64,000 bases of DNA, taken from positions 13,082,731-13,146,730 of the forward strand of contig NC_085117.1 in NCBI RefSeq assembly GCF_030269925.1. Reading direction: 5' to 3'. The stretch comes from Bombyx mori (Eukaryota; Arthropoda; Insecta; Lepidoptera; Bombycidae). The notes beneath the pieces were generated by a model, which made no database searches, was not told where the DNA came from, and saw only the letters and a program-made list of their open reading frames with translations. Positions 11,561-24,800 of the stretch are shown here, piece after piece. The position numbers and the translations under genes were made by a program. Positions within the stretch are counted from its first letter, which is position 1, and the number at the start of each line of letters is the position of its first letter.

Positions 11561-13916
11561 CACACTGAGACGCATAACAAACATGTTAAATGTCAAAACA
11601 TCTTAACTTTACCACTGGTTCCCGAGAAGGCCACAGTACTCAGAAGAACCGGAGAAACAAACTTAGCGGACTTGTTTTATAAATAAATAAAGTGTTCCAT
11701 TTCAGTAACTACCTAATTTATTAATAGATTCAAGGGTCTCAAATAAGGAGTTGTTTTTTGGGTTATATCTAAAATACACTTAATAATAGACAAGTATATA
11801 CAGATGACGAATACCAAATATTTGATAAAGATACTGACCCCATCAAGGAATCGATACCGGACCCTATGCAGTAATCACTAAGCCTACGCACTGATCAATA
11901 TAAATACTTACTGTATTCTTACTGTGTTGATACACCTCAATTATTACTTATTATATTACATATTAGAAAAAATGACATGATTTATGTGATCATTTTTGTC
12001 TAATACTGAGTTCGAACACCCAATATGTTTTCGTGTTTGAAATACTCTGTTACTCTGATTTGATGACTTGACAAATGTTATCTTGTCAGATTGCCCACAA
12101 TTTTGTTTATGATCGTTTTGTGTAATTGCTAATTTCCCGAGCATCTGTTCCTATAACGAGCAATTAAATCAACACACACAATTAAATAACACAAATCGTT
12201 TCAGGCATTTTGGAGTGATGTACTTATCGACGGACATATTTTTTAATTACGTAGAGACGATATTATTATAAAATTTTTGAATTCTATCCGAAAACAATGA
12301 TGTTGCGATCTAAAATCTAAATATTCGATATTCATATTCCAACCTATTAACTCCCGAACGTGGTGAAAAAATTTAACACATTTATTTTATTACAAAATGT
12401 TATTTAGAAGATATCTTCCTGAATAATTCAAATGACATTTGCCATGAACCTAATACTTAACAATGAAGATCCGTAAAGACGACCTCAATAAAACCCATAT
12501 TGCCAAACATCTCGGAACTCACTTGAATGAGTTAACCAGGGGTAGATCAATGACAAGACACAGACGTCACGCCTGGTACCAATGCAACCTGAACGAGAAC
12601 GATTCACGATTGCTCCGTACCGGCATCGTGTCGTTTAGTGGACAATTCGATGATCTGTGGTAGAAGGCTGGGTGAGTTGTCTTACAAATCGGCGCCCGTG
12701 CATCTTTAGACTAGTCGAAGTATAAAGCGAGGCGGTGGTAGAAGTGGAAGCCATTCCAACTCAAACAGTGCGCCAGTGAAGTGGTGAATACTTGACGTCA
12801 AATAAGTGACATAAGGAGTGCAAAATAATGTAAGTTTTAAAAAGTGTGTCTCGATATCGGCGTATTTACAATTAAAAAAAAACAACGTCCGGTTATTGTA
12901 CAATATAAAATGACAAATGCAAGATGTCGAACATTTTAAAATTAAATTAATAATTTGTTTTTTATGTCTTAAAAAATATTTTAAATTAAAATATGATGAA
13001 AACCAACCGACGAAACCAAACGCATAATTTTCACAAAGAAGTCGCAAGATCCTCAGAACGATACGCGCTTTCACTTTCCGGTAAACTTAAACGTTTTCTA
13101 AAGCTCAAGTAACACTTAGCCTTAATCTGAATGAAGAAAATTATCGAGTTTATCCCTAAGAATTAAATATTACTGTGTATATAAATACGAAAAAATATTT
13201 TCTCTTTACAGTTTTTCTTTATTTCAAAATTGATTATTAATACAAAGAAAACAATAACAACTAAATAAAACATAGAAAACGACCTTAGCGTTTATTAGAA
13301 AAATACTTTCATTGAGATCAACATTTTAAAAAAGACAAAAGGAGAAATTTTCATGTCCAGAGAACGCGTTGTAACCGCGGGTCATGCCGTAACGCGTTGC
13401 ATAAAACGGACAAACCGCTTAAAGCGTTGCGCAATTGTATTACTAACGTTACAGAATTATGACGCATGATTCGAAACGCAGGACGACTGCTAAATCAAAC
13501 CGTGTACCGAATTCGAACCAAACCACGACAATGACACCAATTTCATACTTTCTTCCAAAACAAAAACAATGAGGTCAACCTCGTTAATAACAAACTTAAC
13601 CGAATGATTTGCTAGCACGGAAACAACCATCAATTTACTATTTTGTTTATTATTTTGCATATTTGAGCAATTAATATTTAAAATGAACATGTATTAAGTT
13701 TTATTAATACCATTTCTGTCACCTACGATGCGGCTACTGCCAAAGAGCACTGACTTTATACAGATTATGTAACTACAGATTGTGCGCGAAAGTAAAAGTG
13801 ATACGCCGGGGCTATTACAAAACGAATGCTTCCTTCTCGCGAGATTTAGTCGTAATATAACATATTATCCACATTGTAATTTGTTATATTTCTTATTCTT
13901 TTTTTTTTTAGAGATC
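11561..13916. other. intergenic region upstream of the protease-homolog gene
   Basis: A strongly decayed LINE core lies at about 11620-11680 (CAGAAGAACCGGAGAAAC). A denser patch at 12460-12800 has short open frames on both strands but no domain. Immediately before the start codon at 13917 there is a pyrimidine run followed by AG (13900-13910), which may be the acceptor of a 5'-UTR intron. The promoter is not identified. Confidence 0.45.
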
Positions 13917-16900
13917 ATGCGGTGGACGAATTTCACATTCATACTACTATCATTATTGATAGGGGGCTCACTAGCGGAATGGTCTTGGGGTGGTGATAAA
14001 AAAGACTCAACAGCAGATGTGGCAGATGCAAAAACAGAATTATTAGAAGGTGAAATTGTATCCGAAGCGCAAGAAAAGAGTTTGGAGTCGAATGCAACTG
14101 TACTCGATGATATTGTCGATGAATTAGTTAGCCGCAAACAGGGTAGAAGTTTGGGTGGTTTCGACAACTTCGACGATGTATACGGTGATCCCACGATCAA
14201 GGAAGCCTTGGACGCAGGTGATGACGCTGAAGCTAGAAATCTCATCAAAGGGCGCCTTTGTAGTTTGGGACTTGTACAAGTAAGTATTTCATTAAGATAT
14301 ATTACAGATTTTATGTAAAGGTAAACCCCCATGCATAATTTAATTTTTTAACAAACGATTTTAATCTCATTTCATTCATTGTTTTAAACCATAATCGATC
14401 GCCGTAGAATAAGGCAAGATTCTTATAGCGGCAAAGATGCCTATTATCAGCTATTATGTCATAGAAATTATAATAATTTAAATTAAATCTTATTACTTAC
14501 AGTGTGACGATGAAGAAACTCAAGAAAAACGTACATACGTTTCACCCGATGAACTGATTTACGCGCAACCAGTTGATATCAAGCCAATCGGAAAGCCAGT
14601 TGCTTCAATTCCGATTCGAGGGCCCCCTAGGGCATACGGTCCACCTAAGCCTATGTTGTATCCTCCTAGGCCTCAAAAAACTCCACCAAAAAGGATCGGG
14701 TATGGGGGCAACGTAAGACCGGGTTTTTCTGAAAAATACGGAGTCTCAAACAGCAACTTCCAATTCTCGCAGAGCGGATCTTACGGCGGAAGTGATGTAA
14801 ACTACGTAACTAGACCTCCGAGCTATGCAAATGAAGCACCTTATGTGTTCGAAAACAAACCTGGATATAGTAAGAATCCGTCATCATTGCACTCGAGTAC
14901 GAAAACAGAATCAGTTGTTCAACAGCACGTACACCACCACTATGTACACAGTGACGCTGAAAAGGACCCTAAAGTTATAATTAAGCCTGTCGCCATCCCT
15001 GTAGGGTCGGTAGGTCACTTAGCTTCCCAAAGTCAACTTAACCAGCACTCAGAAATCATAACTGCCGCGGGAGGAGATTTTAGCTCATCGGGTGGTTTTA
15101 AGCCTATGTCTGGTGGTTTCATCGATAGCAAACCAATTTACGAAACGGACACAATCTACGGCGGGCAATATGGGTATAACAATGTCAACAAAGGCAGTTC
15201 AAATATTGTGACACAGGGTTTACCGAATCAGTACCCAAATCAAGCTTTTGAAGATCAAAAGTATGGTAATTCATTAGGAAATTATGCCTCACACAGTTCC
15301 GACTTTTATAAAAAAGAGTTACATGTAGGATCTGGTAACAACATATACAGTCAAGGTCCAGCAACTTTTGGACAAAGTAACGCATTTCAAGAAAATTACC
15401 ATGAAGCCAAAGCACAGGGATTTGAATGTGTATGTGTTAACTACGACCAATGCCCGAGCCAAGAAATAATTGGACGCCGGGACGACTTATATCTACCAAT
15501 TGATCCTCGAAATAAAGGCAGCGAAATTGTAGCTCTCACCGAAGAACAGCTTGATAACATAACTAATATCGAAATCACTCAGATGACAAACACTGAAAAC
15601 TCTACAAATGATGACGTGAAGAAAATAAGTAAAAGAGATGTCAAAGAAGATAAGCCTCAGGAACAAGCTAAAGAAATTGAACCGGTACGTAAATTTTAAT
15701 TCTTATAAAATCACTCATCTACATTTAATACGCTCATCTCCTTATCCATTCATTCAACTCATACAAAAATATTAAATTAAACTGGGGTAACGCTGTTACA
15801 TTCGGACTTAACTCCTTTTTGGTAAACCTGACTGTAACAGATAACAAAAGAAAAACTAAACAAAGGGCACTGACATTTAAAAAATAACTAGTAATTTACA
15901 ATCATCAACTTAATCATAAAAATAAATATCACTTCAGCGCCTATTTGGATCAGCCGGCTTCGGTGATAACGGCGTCAATACCAACAAAAAAGTGCAGCCC
16001 ACGTTTGGTGTATCTTTTGGGTTGCCCCAGCCTTCCCATGGTTATCCTATAAATCCTTACGGTCACAGTCCTATACACAACCCTTACGGACCTGCAATCA
16101 ATAGCGGCGGCATAAACTTAGGTTTGCTTTCCGTAAACCCATTGTTAGCCATTGAGGTAACTAAAAATGATTACGGTGAAAAGATAGTTAAGCCTCTAGT
16201 AAACTTGCACATAACACCTAACGAACATGTGGTCAATAGAATTGGAGACCTCTTCCATGAAAAGAAACACTACCTTTTGAATAAACATGAACATTACCAC
16301 CACCACCAACCATACCATAATTCGTATGGTTACTACCACCATTCTCATCCTCCACTTGTACCGACAAATCATGGTCCTCCTATTTATTCACCACATTATA
16401 CACACTATCAAAACAAATATCCTGGGTATTTTAAATCACGTCCACAATTATATGAATCCACCGCTTCAAACGAAGATGATGACTATTATAACGACGATAC
16501 AGATGAACATTATAATAACGAATATGATATACACAATCCTGTCCATAATAACTACGGTTTTGAAAGATCACTAAATGTTAGCACGAACGATAATGGTCAA
16601 AAATATGCAAATCGTTACGCTTATTCCCGTTCCCTCACTGTTCCACAAAAACCTAATGGGGCCAACCCGACAGGCCAAACCTTTAGATTTCCTGAAAACA
16701 GAAAGAAGCGAGAAATCAATCAATCAGAAAATTTTGATCAATCTAGTCAAAGAATACAAGAGGTAAACCTAGTTTGTGACTGGTGTGTAGAATCTCCAAC
16801 GCAAAAGTGGTCTCAACGATTTCTTCTTCTACTTTCAGCGTCAAGGATATGCAAACCGTCCATTAGTGCAACAATGCCGACCAAATCAGGTGTGCTGCCG

Positions 16901-17828
16901 TCGACCATTAAGACCTCAAGCAAGTAACCGTGGCCAGTGTGGAGTTAGACATTCACAAGGCATAAACGGAAGAATCAAAACACCTGCCTACGTTGATGGA
17001 GAAAGTGAATTTGGCGAATACCCCTGGCAAGCAGCTATTCTAAAGAAAGACCCCAAAGAGTCAGTTTACGCCTGTGGTGGAACGCTCATTGATGGCCTCC
17101 ACATTATGACTGCTGCCCATTGTATTAAATCGTAAGTACATCTGATGATCTTGCACAATACCGAAGTAAATACGTGTAACATTTGGCTGTTTAAATTTAT
17201 CTCTAAATATTTTTTCAGATATAAGAGTTTCGAGCTGCGTGTGCGATTAGGTGAATGGGATGTCAATCGCGATGTGGAATTCTATCCCTACATTGAAAGA
17301 GATGTATTATCAGTTCATATCCACCCATTATATTACGCTGGTACTCTTGATAACGACCTGGCAATCCTCAAACTGGATCATCCAGTTGAATGGACCAATT
17401 ATCCTCACATTAGCCCAGCTTGTCTTCCCGATAAATACACCGATTACTCTGGACAGAGATGCTGGACTACCGGATGGGGAAAAGATGCTTTCGGCTCAAA
17501 CGGAAAATACCAGAATACATTGAAAGAAGTCGATGTACCTATACTGTCACATGGTCAATGCCAGCAGCAGTTAAGACAAACAAGATTGGGCTACAATTAC
17601 GAATTAGGACAAGGATTTATTTGCGCTGGAGGCGAAGAAGGAAAAGACGCCTGTAAGGGTGACGGTGGTGGTCCTCTGGTCTGCGAACGCGGAGGAACAT
17701 GGCAACTTGTGGGTGTGGTGTCATGGGGAATCGGCTGCGGACAAGTTGGTGTGCCTGGTGTCTACGTGAAAGTATCTCATTACTTAGACTGGATATCCCA
17801 GATCACGGGAAAATTTTCTAATTATTAG
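13917..17828 (+). CDS. CLIPA-type serine protease homolog (scarface-like), secreted, 5 exons
   Basis: Exons are 13917-14279, 14503-15684, 15938-16762, 16839-17131 and 17219-17828, all with GT-AG borders, giving 1090 aa. Residues 1-20 are a signal peptide ending SLA. Residues 122-790 are a long Gly/Ser/Tyr/Asn/His-rich region. Clip cysteines are C430, C432 and C438 and then C803, C809 and C810. The protease fold starts near FGEYPWQAA. The catalytic triad has H884 (TAAHC) and D934 (DNDLAIL), but the nucleophile is G1037 (GDGGGPL, not GDSGGPL), so it should bind without cleaving. Such pseudoproteases act outside the cell as cofactors or adhesion proteins; Drosophila Scarface and masquerade-like proteins are known relatives. 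The scarface assignment rests on resemblance and is less sure than CLIPA SPH. Introns are 76-253 bp and contain no repeats. Confidence 0.9.
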
Positions 17829-17993
17829 TTTGATCTTCATTTTGTTATAATTACGATACACTCTTGACTGAAAGTCGCTTATTTATTAGATAAGTTATAA
17901 GACTTTATATTTAATAACGTAAATTATTTAGTACTAAACTTTGGATGGTAATATTCAGAGTATCAGAGTAAATGCATTATGCAATTTTATTTT

Positions 17994-17999
17994 AATAAA
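17994..17999 (+). terminator. polyadenylation signal AATAAA of the protease-homolog gene
   Basis: A canonical AATAAA about 165 bp after the stop codon, in AT-rich sequence. It is the first one I see downstream. Confidence 0.6.
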
Positions 18000-18805
18000 C
18001 ATATTACATATTTAATACTGGATTTATTATTTGTCTCCTCGGCAGAATGGAAGAAAAGTAAATTGACCACCTATTTCAAAATCGTTATAGTTAAAAATCG
18101 TTATAGTTAAACGGTTATGATTTAAGCCAGGGATTTCTATAGTGGTTATTATCGGTTTCCCGGAGATCGACATAAACGACAATCACACTCTATTTAATTA
18201 AAACGCGTTCTTTTTTGAAGTTTTTAGGATATTGTATAAGTTGTCTTACTTGTTCCGATTTGTTATGAGAATGATTAATATTTTAATATGAAGTATCATT
18301 GTTGTACTTTTACTTTTATTTAGAAATCCCTTAAGATCTATTTATTTAATAAATTTTAAATGTTAAGTTTACTTACTATATCAACAGCTATCTTTTGAAG
18401 CTGAGAAGTATTTTGTATCACTAGGGAAAAATAGAGATAGGATTTTTTAAATAATTTTACTATAGGGGTCTAAGGTATCAGTTCAAAAGAGATGCCTGTT
18501 GCGCAATATTGTTTGAGAATCCATAATTTAAGCTATGCGTTTTATACATAATACTCAACTAATTTGCTATAAATAGGAACTATGTATTTATAACAAAATG
18601 ACTTTAACTTTCTTTATACTAAGCTAAGCTGCACCTTCATAGATAAAGGCCTAATATTTATAAATTTTATTTGTATGTAAACTTTTTCTTCATAGACAAT
18701 AATTTTGATGAACGAGATTGAATTTGCGTGTCAAAATAAAGCATTTGTTACCTGTTAGGTTTATATTAGTAAAACAATTTCACAATCCTAATACTTTTCA
18801 ATCCA
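18000..18805. other. intergenic spacer between the protease homolog and the IQ gene
   Basis: AT-rich, with a direct repeat AAATCGTTATAGTTAAA near 18080-18110. The 5' part of the next gene's promoter must lie here, but no motif stands out. Confidence 0.4.
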
Positions 18806-21800
18806 ATGACTGCAAAAAATACTGATCGGAAAGGGAAAAACAAAGATCAAAAGTCTACAACGTATGAAATGGTAGATGCTTTGGCGACTTTTAAGTTGCC
18901 TGATAGTTTACCGTGTTCCGAAATCGATTTTCCAGTTTTCGTCAAGAAAAAAAAGAAAGCAAAATGGTCAGAGATTGTAGAAGAAAGTAACGAGAGAATG
19001 CAGAAAATACAAAAATACGTCGAAAGCAAGAATGAGGACATGCCAAAGTCACCTTTTCTCAGTAGGTTTGTTTTTTAAGCGTGACGAACCAAGGCCCACC
19101 TACAGCTTAAAATTGCACCGTTCACTCTGAAACATGACTTCGAAGTCTCATTTGTATTAAAATAAGGATTTTATATAACCCTTTAAACATAAATTCGTCA
19201 TTACTTCGAGCGGAAAAATAAACAAACCTTACCTAGAATAGATAATTATATCGTCATATAAAGTTTATCCCACACCTACCAAATCCCCAGAACATAATCA
19301 ATCCACAGTCCCATTTCACTAATATCGAACGTCTACACCCAACCAATATTTTAGAATAATTGATAAATGCATGATCTTTTGAAGTTTGTAGTAACACAGG
19401 CGGAAATACTAAATTTTAGCCATAAAAACAGTTGGTTAGTAAAATTAACTATTCTGAGACCTTATAACTCATATCTCATGGTGGGTGGCGGCATTTAAAT
19501 TGTAGATTTCTATGGGCTCCAGTAACCACTTAACACCAGGTGGGTTGTGAGCTCATCCATCCATCTAAGCAATAAAAAAATAAAAATTGCCTAAATAAAT
19601 TAGGTATCCAAGGGCATGCAAAGTATAAACAGACAAACAGTGTTTATTTGCAACTCATTTTACAATACTTAACTTTCCATAATTACAACCACTACGATAA
19701 CATTTAGAAACCGAATGCGAGTACATTAACTCGGAAGTATTTATAATCCTACTACCCGCACTTGAAGAAACTTTAAGAAAAGCAAAAATTTGGGAGGCAC
19801 TCGTCAGACAGAAGTGTTTTTTCAACGGGATAGATCATATTGCACAAGTAGGTAAATTTTCTTATATTAAAGGAACTTACCTAGTCAGGTCATAAGTATT
19901 GTCACACAGTAAAAACTTTTCTTTTAGAATGCTGGCCACAAAAAAGTTTATTGAATTCGAATTTCGAATTGTTCATGAAAATAAAAATGTATACTTTTAG
20001 AATTTTACTCATTTTTAAATATGGAGAGGACGCTTAAAGAAGACCGTGTTGCAGTTATTGCGTTGCATCGTTGTGGTTACGCGCCAATTCAAATTTTTAA
20101 CATACTGAAAAATTTGAATATAACCAAAAGATTCGTTTATCGTTCCATCAAACGATACAATGAAGACTCTAGTGTAGATGACAAGTCAAGAAGTGGTCGC
20201 CCTCGGTCTGTTAGGACTCCAGCAGTGATAAAAGCTGTGAAGGCGCGAATTCAAAGAAATCCCAAACGTAAGCAGAAACTGTTGGCCCTTCAGATGGGGT
20301 TAAGCAGAACCACGGTGAAAAGGGTGTTAAATGAAGACTTAGAGCTTCGGGCATATCGAAGAAAAACAGGACATCGTTTGAATGCTCGTCTAATGGACCT
20401 GAGACTGAAGAGATGCCGCGCTTTGTTGAAGCGGTACGCGGGAAAAAAATATCGGGAAATTCTTTTTTCGGATGAAAAAATTTTTACCGTAGAAGAGAGC
20501 TACAACAAACAAAATGATAAGGTGTACGCACACAGTAGTGAAGAAGCGAGCAACCGTATTCCGCGTGTCCAACGAGGTCATTTTCCATCCTCGCTCATGG
20601 TATGGTTGGGAGTTTCTTATTGGGGCTTAACAGAGGTACATTTTTGTGAGAAAGGTGTAAAAACGAATGCAGTTGTGTATCAAAATACAGTCCTGACGAA
20701 CCTTGTGGAACCTGTTTCTCATACCATGTTCAATAACAGGCACTGGGTATTCCAACAAGATTCGGCGTCAGCTCATAGAGCGAAGAGCACACAAGACTGG
20801 CTGGCGGCGCGTGAAATCGACTTCATCCGGCACGAAGACTGGCCCTCCTCCAGTCCATATTTGAATTCGTTAGATTACAAGATATGGCAACACTTGGAGG
20901 AAAAGGCGTGCTCAAGGCCTCATCTCAATTTGGAGTCACTCAAGACATCCTTGATTAAGGCAGCCGCCGATATTGCCATGGACCTCGTTCGTGCTGCGAT
21001 AGACGACTGGCCGCGCAGACTGAAGGCCTGTATTCAAAATCACGGAAGTCATTTTGAATAAACTTTAGTGTCATAAGAATCTATGTTTTGTTAAGTTCAT
21101 TTTGGTATATGAATGGTTACATAATGAATAAACTTGTTTCAATTATTTTACATTAAACATGTGACAGAATTTATGACCTGACTAGGTATAATTTAGACGT
21201 TGATGTGTTTCCTATTAAATCCGAAATGGTTGTACAGGTGTTGATGAAAGTTTCGAGAAATCTTTAAGTTGGATGATCTTGTAGTTTGGTAGCAATCTAG
21301 TAGAAGTCAAATCGAAGATCGGCCTGGAAGATTTTGACTAGTACGAACATAAAATGTAACGGAAAAAAGCTATGAATGTTTTTTTATAACTTAGATGGGT
21401 GGACGATCTCACAGCCCACCTGGTGTTAAGTGGTTACTGGAGCCCATAGACATCTACAACGTAAATGCGCCACCCACCTTGAGATGTAAGTTCTAAGGTC
21501 TCAGTATAGTTACAACGGCTGCCTCACCCTACAAACCGAAACGCATTACTGCTTCACGGCAGAAATAGGCAGGGCGGTGGTATCTACCTGTGCGGACTCA
21601 CAAGACGTCGTACCACCAGTAAATTCAATGATAACAAAATTAATTCGAATCGTTATCCATTCTATCACGTAAATGAACATTTTTCAAACCTGCATTAACA
21701 AAATCCATACTTAGACGCTTCCTGGAATCGTTGCTAAAGGCGGTTTTTATTTAATTATACTCGTTTGTTGAAAAGATTTACAACTAGGCACATCTTTACA

Positions 21801-24800
21801 CGCAGGTGTTGTGGAACAATAATCCGCGTTACCCAGGGCGCAAATTCCAAAGTCCGCATATATTTAACATGCCTTGGGCACGAGAACACCTCAAGAACAA
21901 GTATGTATATTTTGTCAATTTCAAAAATATGTACCTTATTTACCTATCTACTCAAAAAGAGTGAACGCACAAGCACAAACATAAAATATTCAACTACAAC
22001 GTTAGTCTTTTTTTCTTCCATTCTTCCATGTATAAAATGATAGAGGACAGACGCGTTGGTGCTGGTCATCATGATCAAATTTCGACCACTGGAATTACAA
22101 AATTAATATTAAATGGTAACTGTGTGCTTAGTGAGGGTTTTTTAACTTCTCGATCGCGTAAAAGCTTCCTTTGGTTTGCCGCTAGGGGCGCTGTTCCCAA
22201 TCCATACAAATTTGAGTTAACTTTTACGCGATCGAGACGTTAAAAAAACTAGCACTTAAGAAACCGGATATATTATTACTATATGGCTAGGAAGATAAGC
22301 GCTAAGCATGAGGAGGCATGTCTTAAGATGTTTACCGGTATTGAACCCTATTGACAGTTAACCAAGTGATATCGCAATCGTCTAATCCCAATTTCCCAAA
22401 ATCTCAATGAAACGAGAAATTTGTATTTCATATGTTCTAGTCTAGTCTAGTGCGCCTGGGAGGCTATCATCGAAATCTACAAATGAACTAAAATTTACGT
22501 TATATTCAATCAATGAACACACTGGTACCTATTCTTTTCGTTGGCCATGAAAGTTGTATGCCGAATCCGATTTAAATTAAATAAACATTTATTTTTCTTT
22601 TCTTATATTTATCTAAATGTATTAATCTAAATCTGTGTGAAAGGCAATAAATGATATTATTATTATTATTATTATTGTAGTACCTAGTAGCGTCATCTAT
22701 CGCACACGCCCAGAATTAAAACAAATTTATATTTTTATTAAGAATTTTATGAAATGAATTTGCAGTCCTCGTCCTTACTACCCTAAATCGTGGTTATGGC
22801 CCGAAGAATACGCTGCAACCCTAATCCAGAAGACAGTGCGCCAGTACTTTGTACAGCGACAGGATGACGTTCAAGAAATGCGTGATTTTTGGAGGGTATA
22901 TTTTATTTTCATACTGACCCGGCAGACTTCGTAGTGCCTCAATCGATAAATAAAAGACCTACACTTTTGTAAAAAATAAACTTAAAACAAACAAAATGAA
23001 TCCGTCCGACCGGAGACACATCAAAGGAAAAACAAAATTGTTATTCTTAGTTGATTCCGAGCATTTTCATATTTATCTACCTTTTTAACCTTCTCTGGAC
23101 TTCCACAAATAATTCAAGACCGAAATTAGCCAAATCGGTCCAGCCGTTCTCGAGTTTTTGCTAGACTAACGAACAGCAATTCATTTTTATATATGACGGA
23201 GGAGGGACGTCCGTAATGTTTTTAAAAAGTGTGACGTCACAGTTGTTATTTTCTTGACGATGACTCATGTTTGGGCTTCCAAAACAAAACTTCACAAGAA
23301 TTTCGCGAGAACTGCGTATATTTAACGAGAAACGTGGCAACGTTCCAGAGAGGTCCGTACTGTGCTACGGCTCGGACACGAATGACCAAGCGCTTTTTTT
23401 TTTTTCCTACCTAAGCTGGTAGCCTTGAGAGGCTATTCCAGCGTAACCTTAACTAGTAGGTAAGCTCACGGGGCTCAAACCTGACGACGTTGCTAACACG
23501 AACCCTAGCAAGAGCCGTGCTTCGCAGAATCTACCACCGGATCGGAAACGCGACCCACTGAGAAGATCCGGCGAGAAACTCAGTGGGCTGTGTCTGAGGT
23601 TTATTCGTCGAGCCCTTCGTCGCAAGCGACGGGTTCGACGAGAACGGTGACCGGTGCTTGAAGTACCTAAAAGCACCGTTAGTGGATCGGGAGGGACCAA
23701 GCGCTAGATAGTACGGCCGTATTTATAGGGCTTGGTACATGTCGGCGTGTTTACAAGTTTTTAAAGTATTAAAATTACAATAAAAGGGACTGTTTAACAT
23801 CAAAATCTCGTCTTAACAAACACAGAGTAATTAGTTGATGACCAGATGATCCGATTATCACATTGAATCCTTATTATTTTTATAATAGGTAGGTAAATAG
23901 TCATATTTGCGCCGACATATATATTTTCATATTTCATATTTTAATACTTTACTGAAAACATATGAGTCGACTATTATCAAAGCCGGCAATCTGACTTTTG
24001 AACAATGATTGGTAAATCAGAAAAACGAATTATTGACTTTGTATTCCATTGGCAGTCACAAAACTCTTCGGAACGACATCTTAGATAAATAACAGGTTAA
24101 CTATTAACCTTTATTTAATGCAGGTTTTGAACCGTATTCTTTGAAGGAGACGATTATATTCAAATCAATCTGTATTGACATATCAATAATTTTTTTTTTT
24201 CCAAATGCACAGATTGCCGCCTTTGATAATAGACGACTCATATATTCTATTACTTGTTCAGTGCACCACCAACCTATAGAATATAATATAATTTTACCAT
24301 CCATCATTTTGAAGCATCCAGGTCTTACTTCTATGAGTAAGACGAATAACATCGTGATCGAAATATTTGTTCCAGTTTTCACTATAGGAGAGCCACATAA
24401 TAACACTATTCAATAGAATTTATGTCTCAAAGTGGAAGGCAGCATTTACGTTAGATGTGTATAGGCCTCAGCTAACACTTTTAATATGAACTAGTTCCAT
24501 GCACCTACACCATAAAACATAATTAAATAAAAAAAGTTTTCAAGCCCTTTGATTTTTATCAAACTATATTTACCACTACAGATCTTGATTATTATCATAC
24601 TTGCCACGCAAGCTTTGAAACATACTGCCCAACAAGTCTTCTTATCCTATGGCATCAGACACAAAAAAAAAAAGCTAAACAAAAATCTTATATTATTACA
24701 CACTTAATCATGCAATGTGACAAAATGCATTTTGCATTTAGCGTGACATGAAATACGTTTGCTTATAGTTTTGAGCTCTTCACAAGCACGATGAATTGTA

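Noticed and set aside
12463..13074. Frames of 66 and 122 codons upstream of the protease homolog
   Set aside because: No domain, no splice context, low-complexity parts; possibly old repeat sequence.
13782..13916. Upstream extension of the protease homolog start
   Set aside because: The in-frame region before 13917 looks like a 5' UTR ending in a pyrimidine tract plus AG; the signal peptide begins at the ATG at 13917.
13865..14332. 155-codon open frame on the minus strand
   Set aside because: It is the antisense shadow of exon 1 of the protease homolog, which has a signal peptide and fits the splice model.
16287..16766. Two extra plus-strand frames rich in Ile/Thr/His
   Set aside because: They are out-of-frame readings of exon 3; the in-frame reading joins exons 2 and 4 at phase 0.
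23449..23700. Minus-strand 83-codon frame
   Set aside because: It is the end of the LINE reverse transcriptase frame read through into its 3' UTR, not a host gene.
24104..24416. Two opposite-strand frames of 90-100 codons in intron 2 of the IQ gene
   Set aside because: They overlap each other, have hydrophobic AT-driven composition and no recognisable domain.
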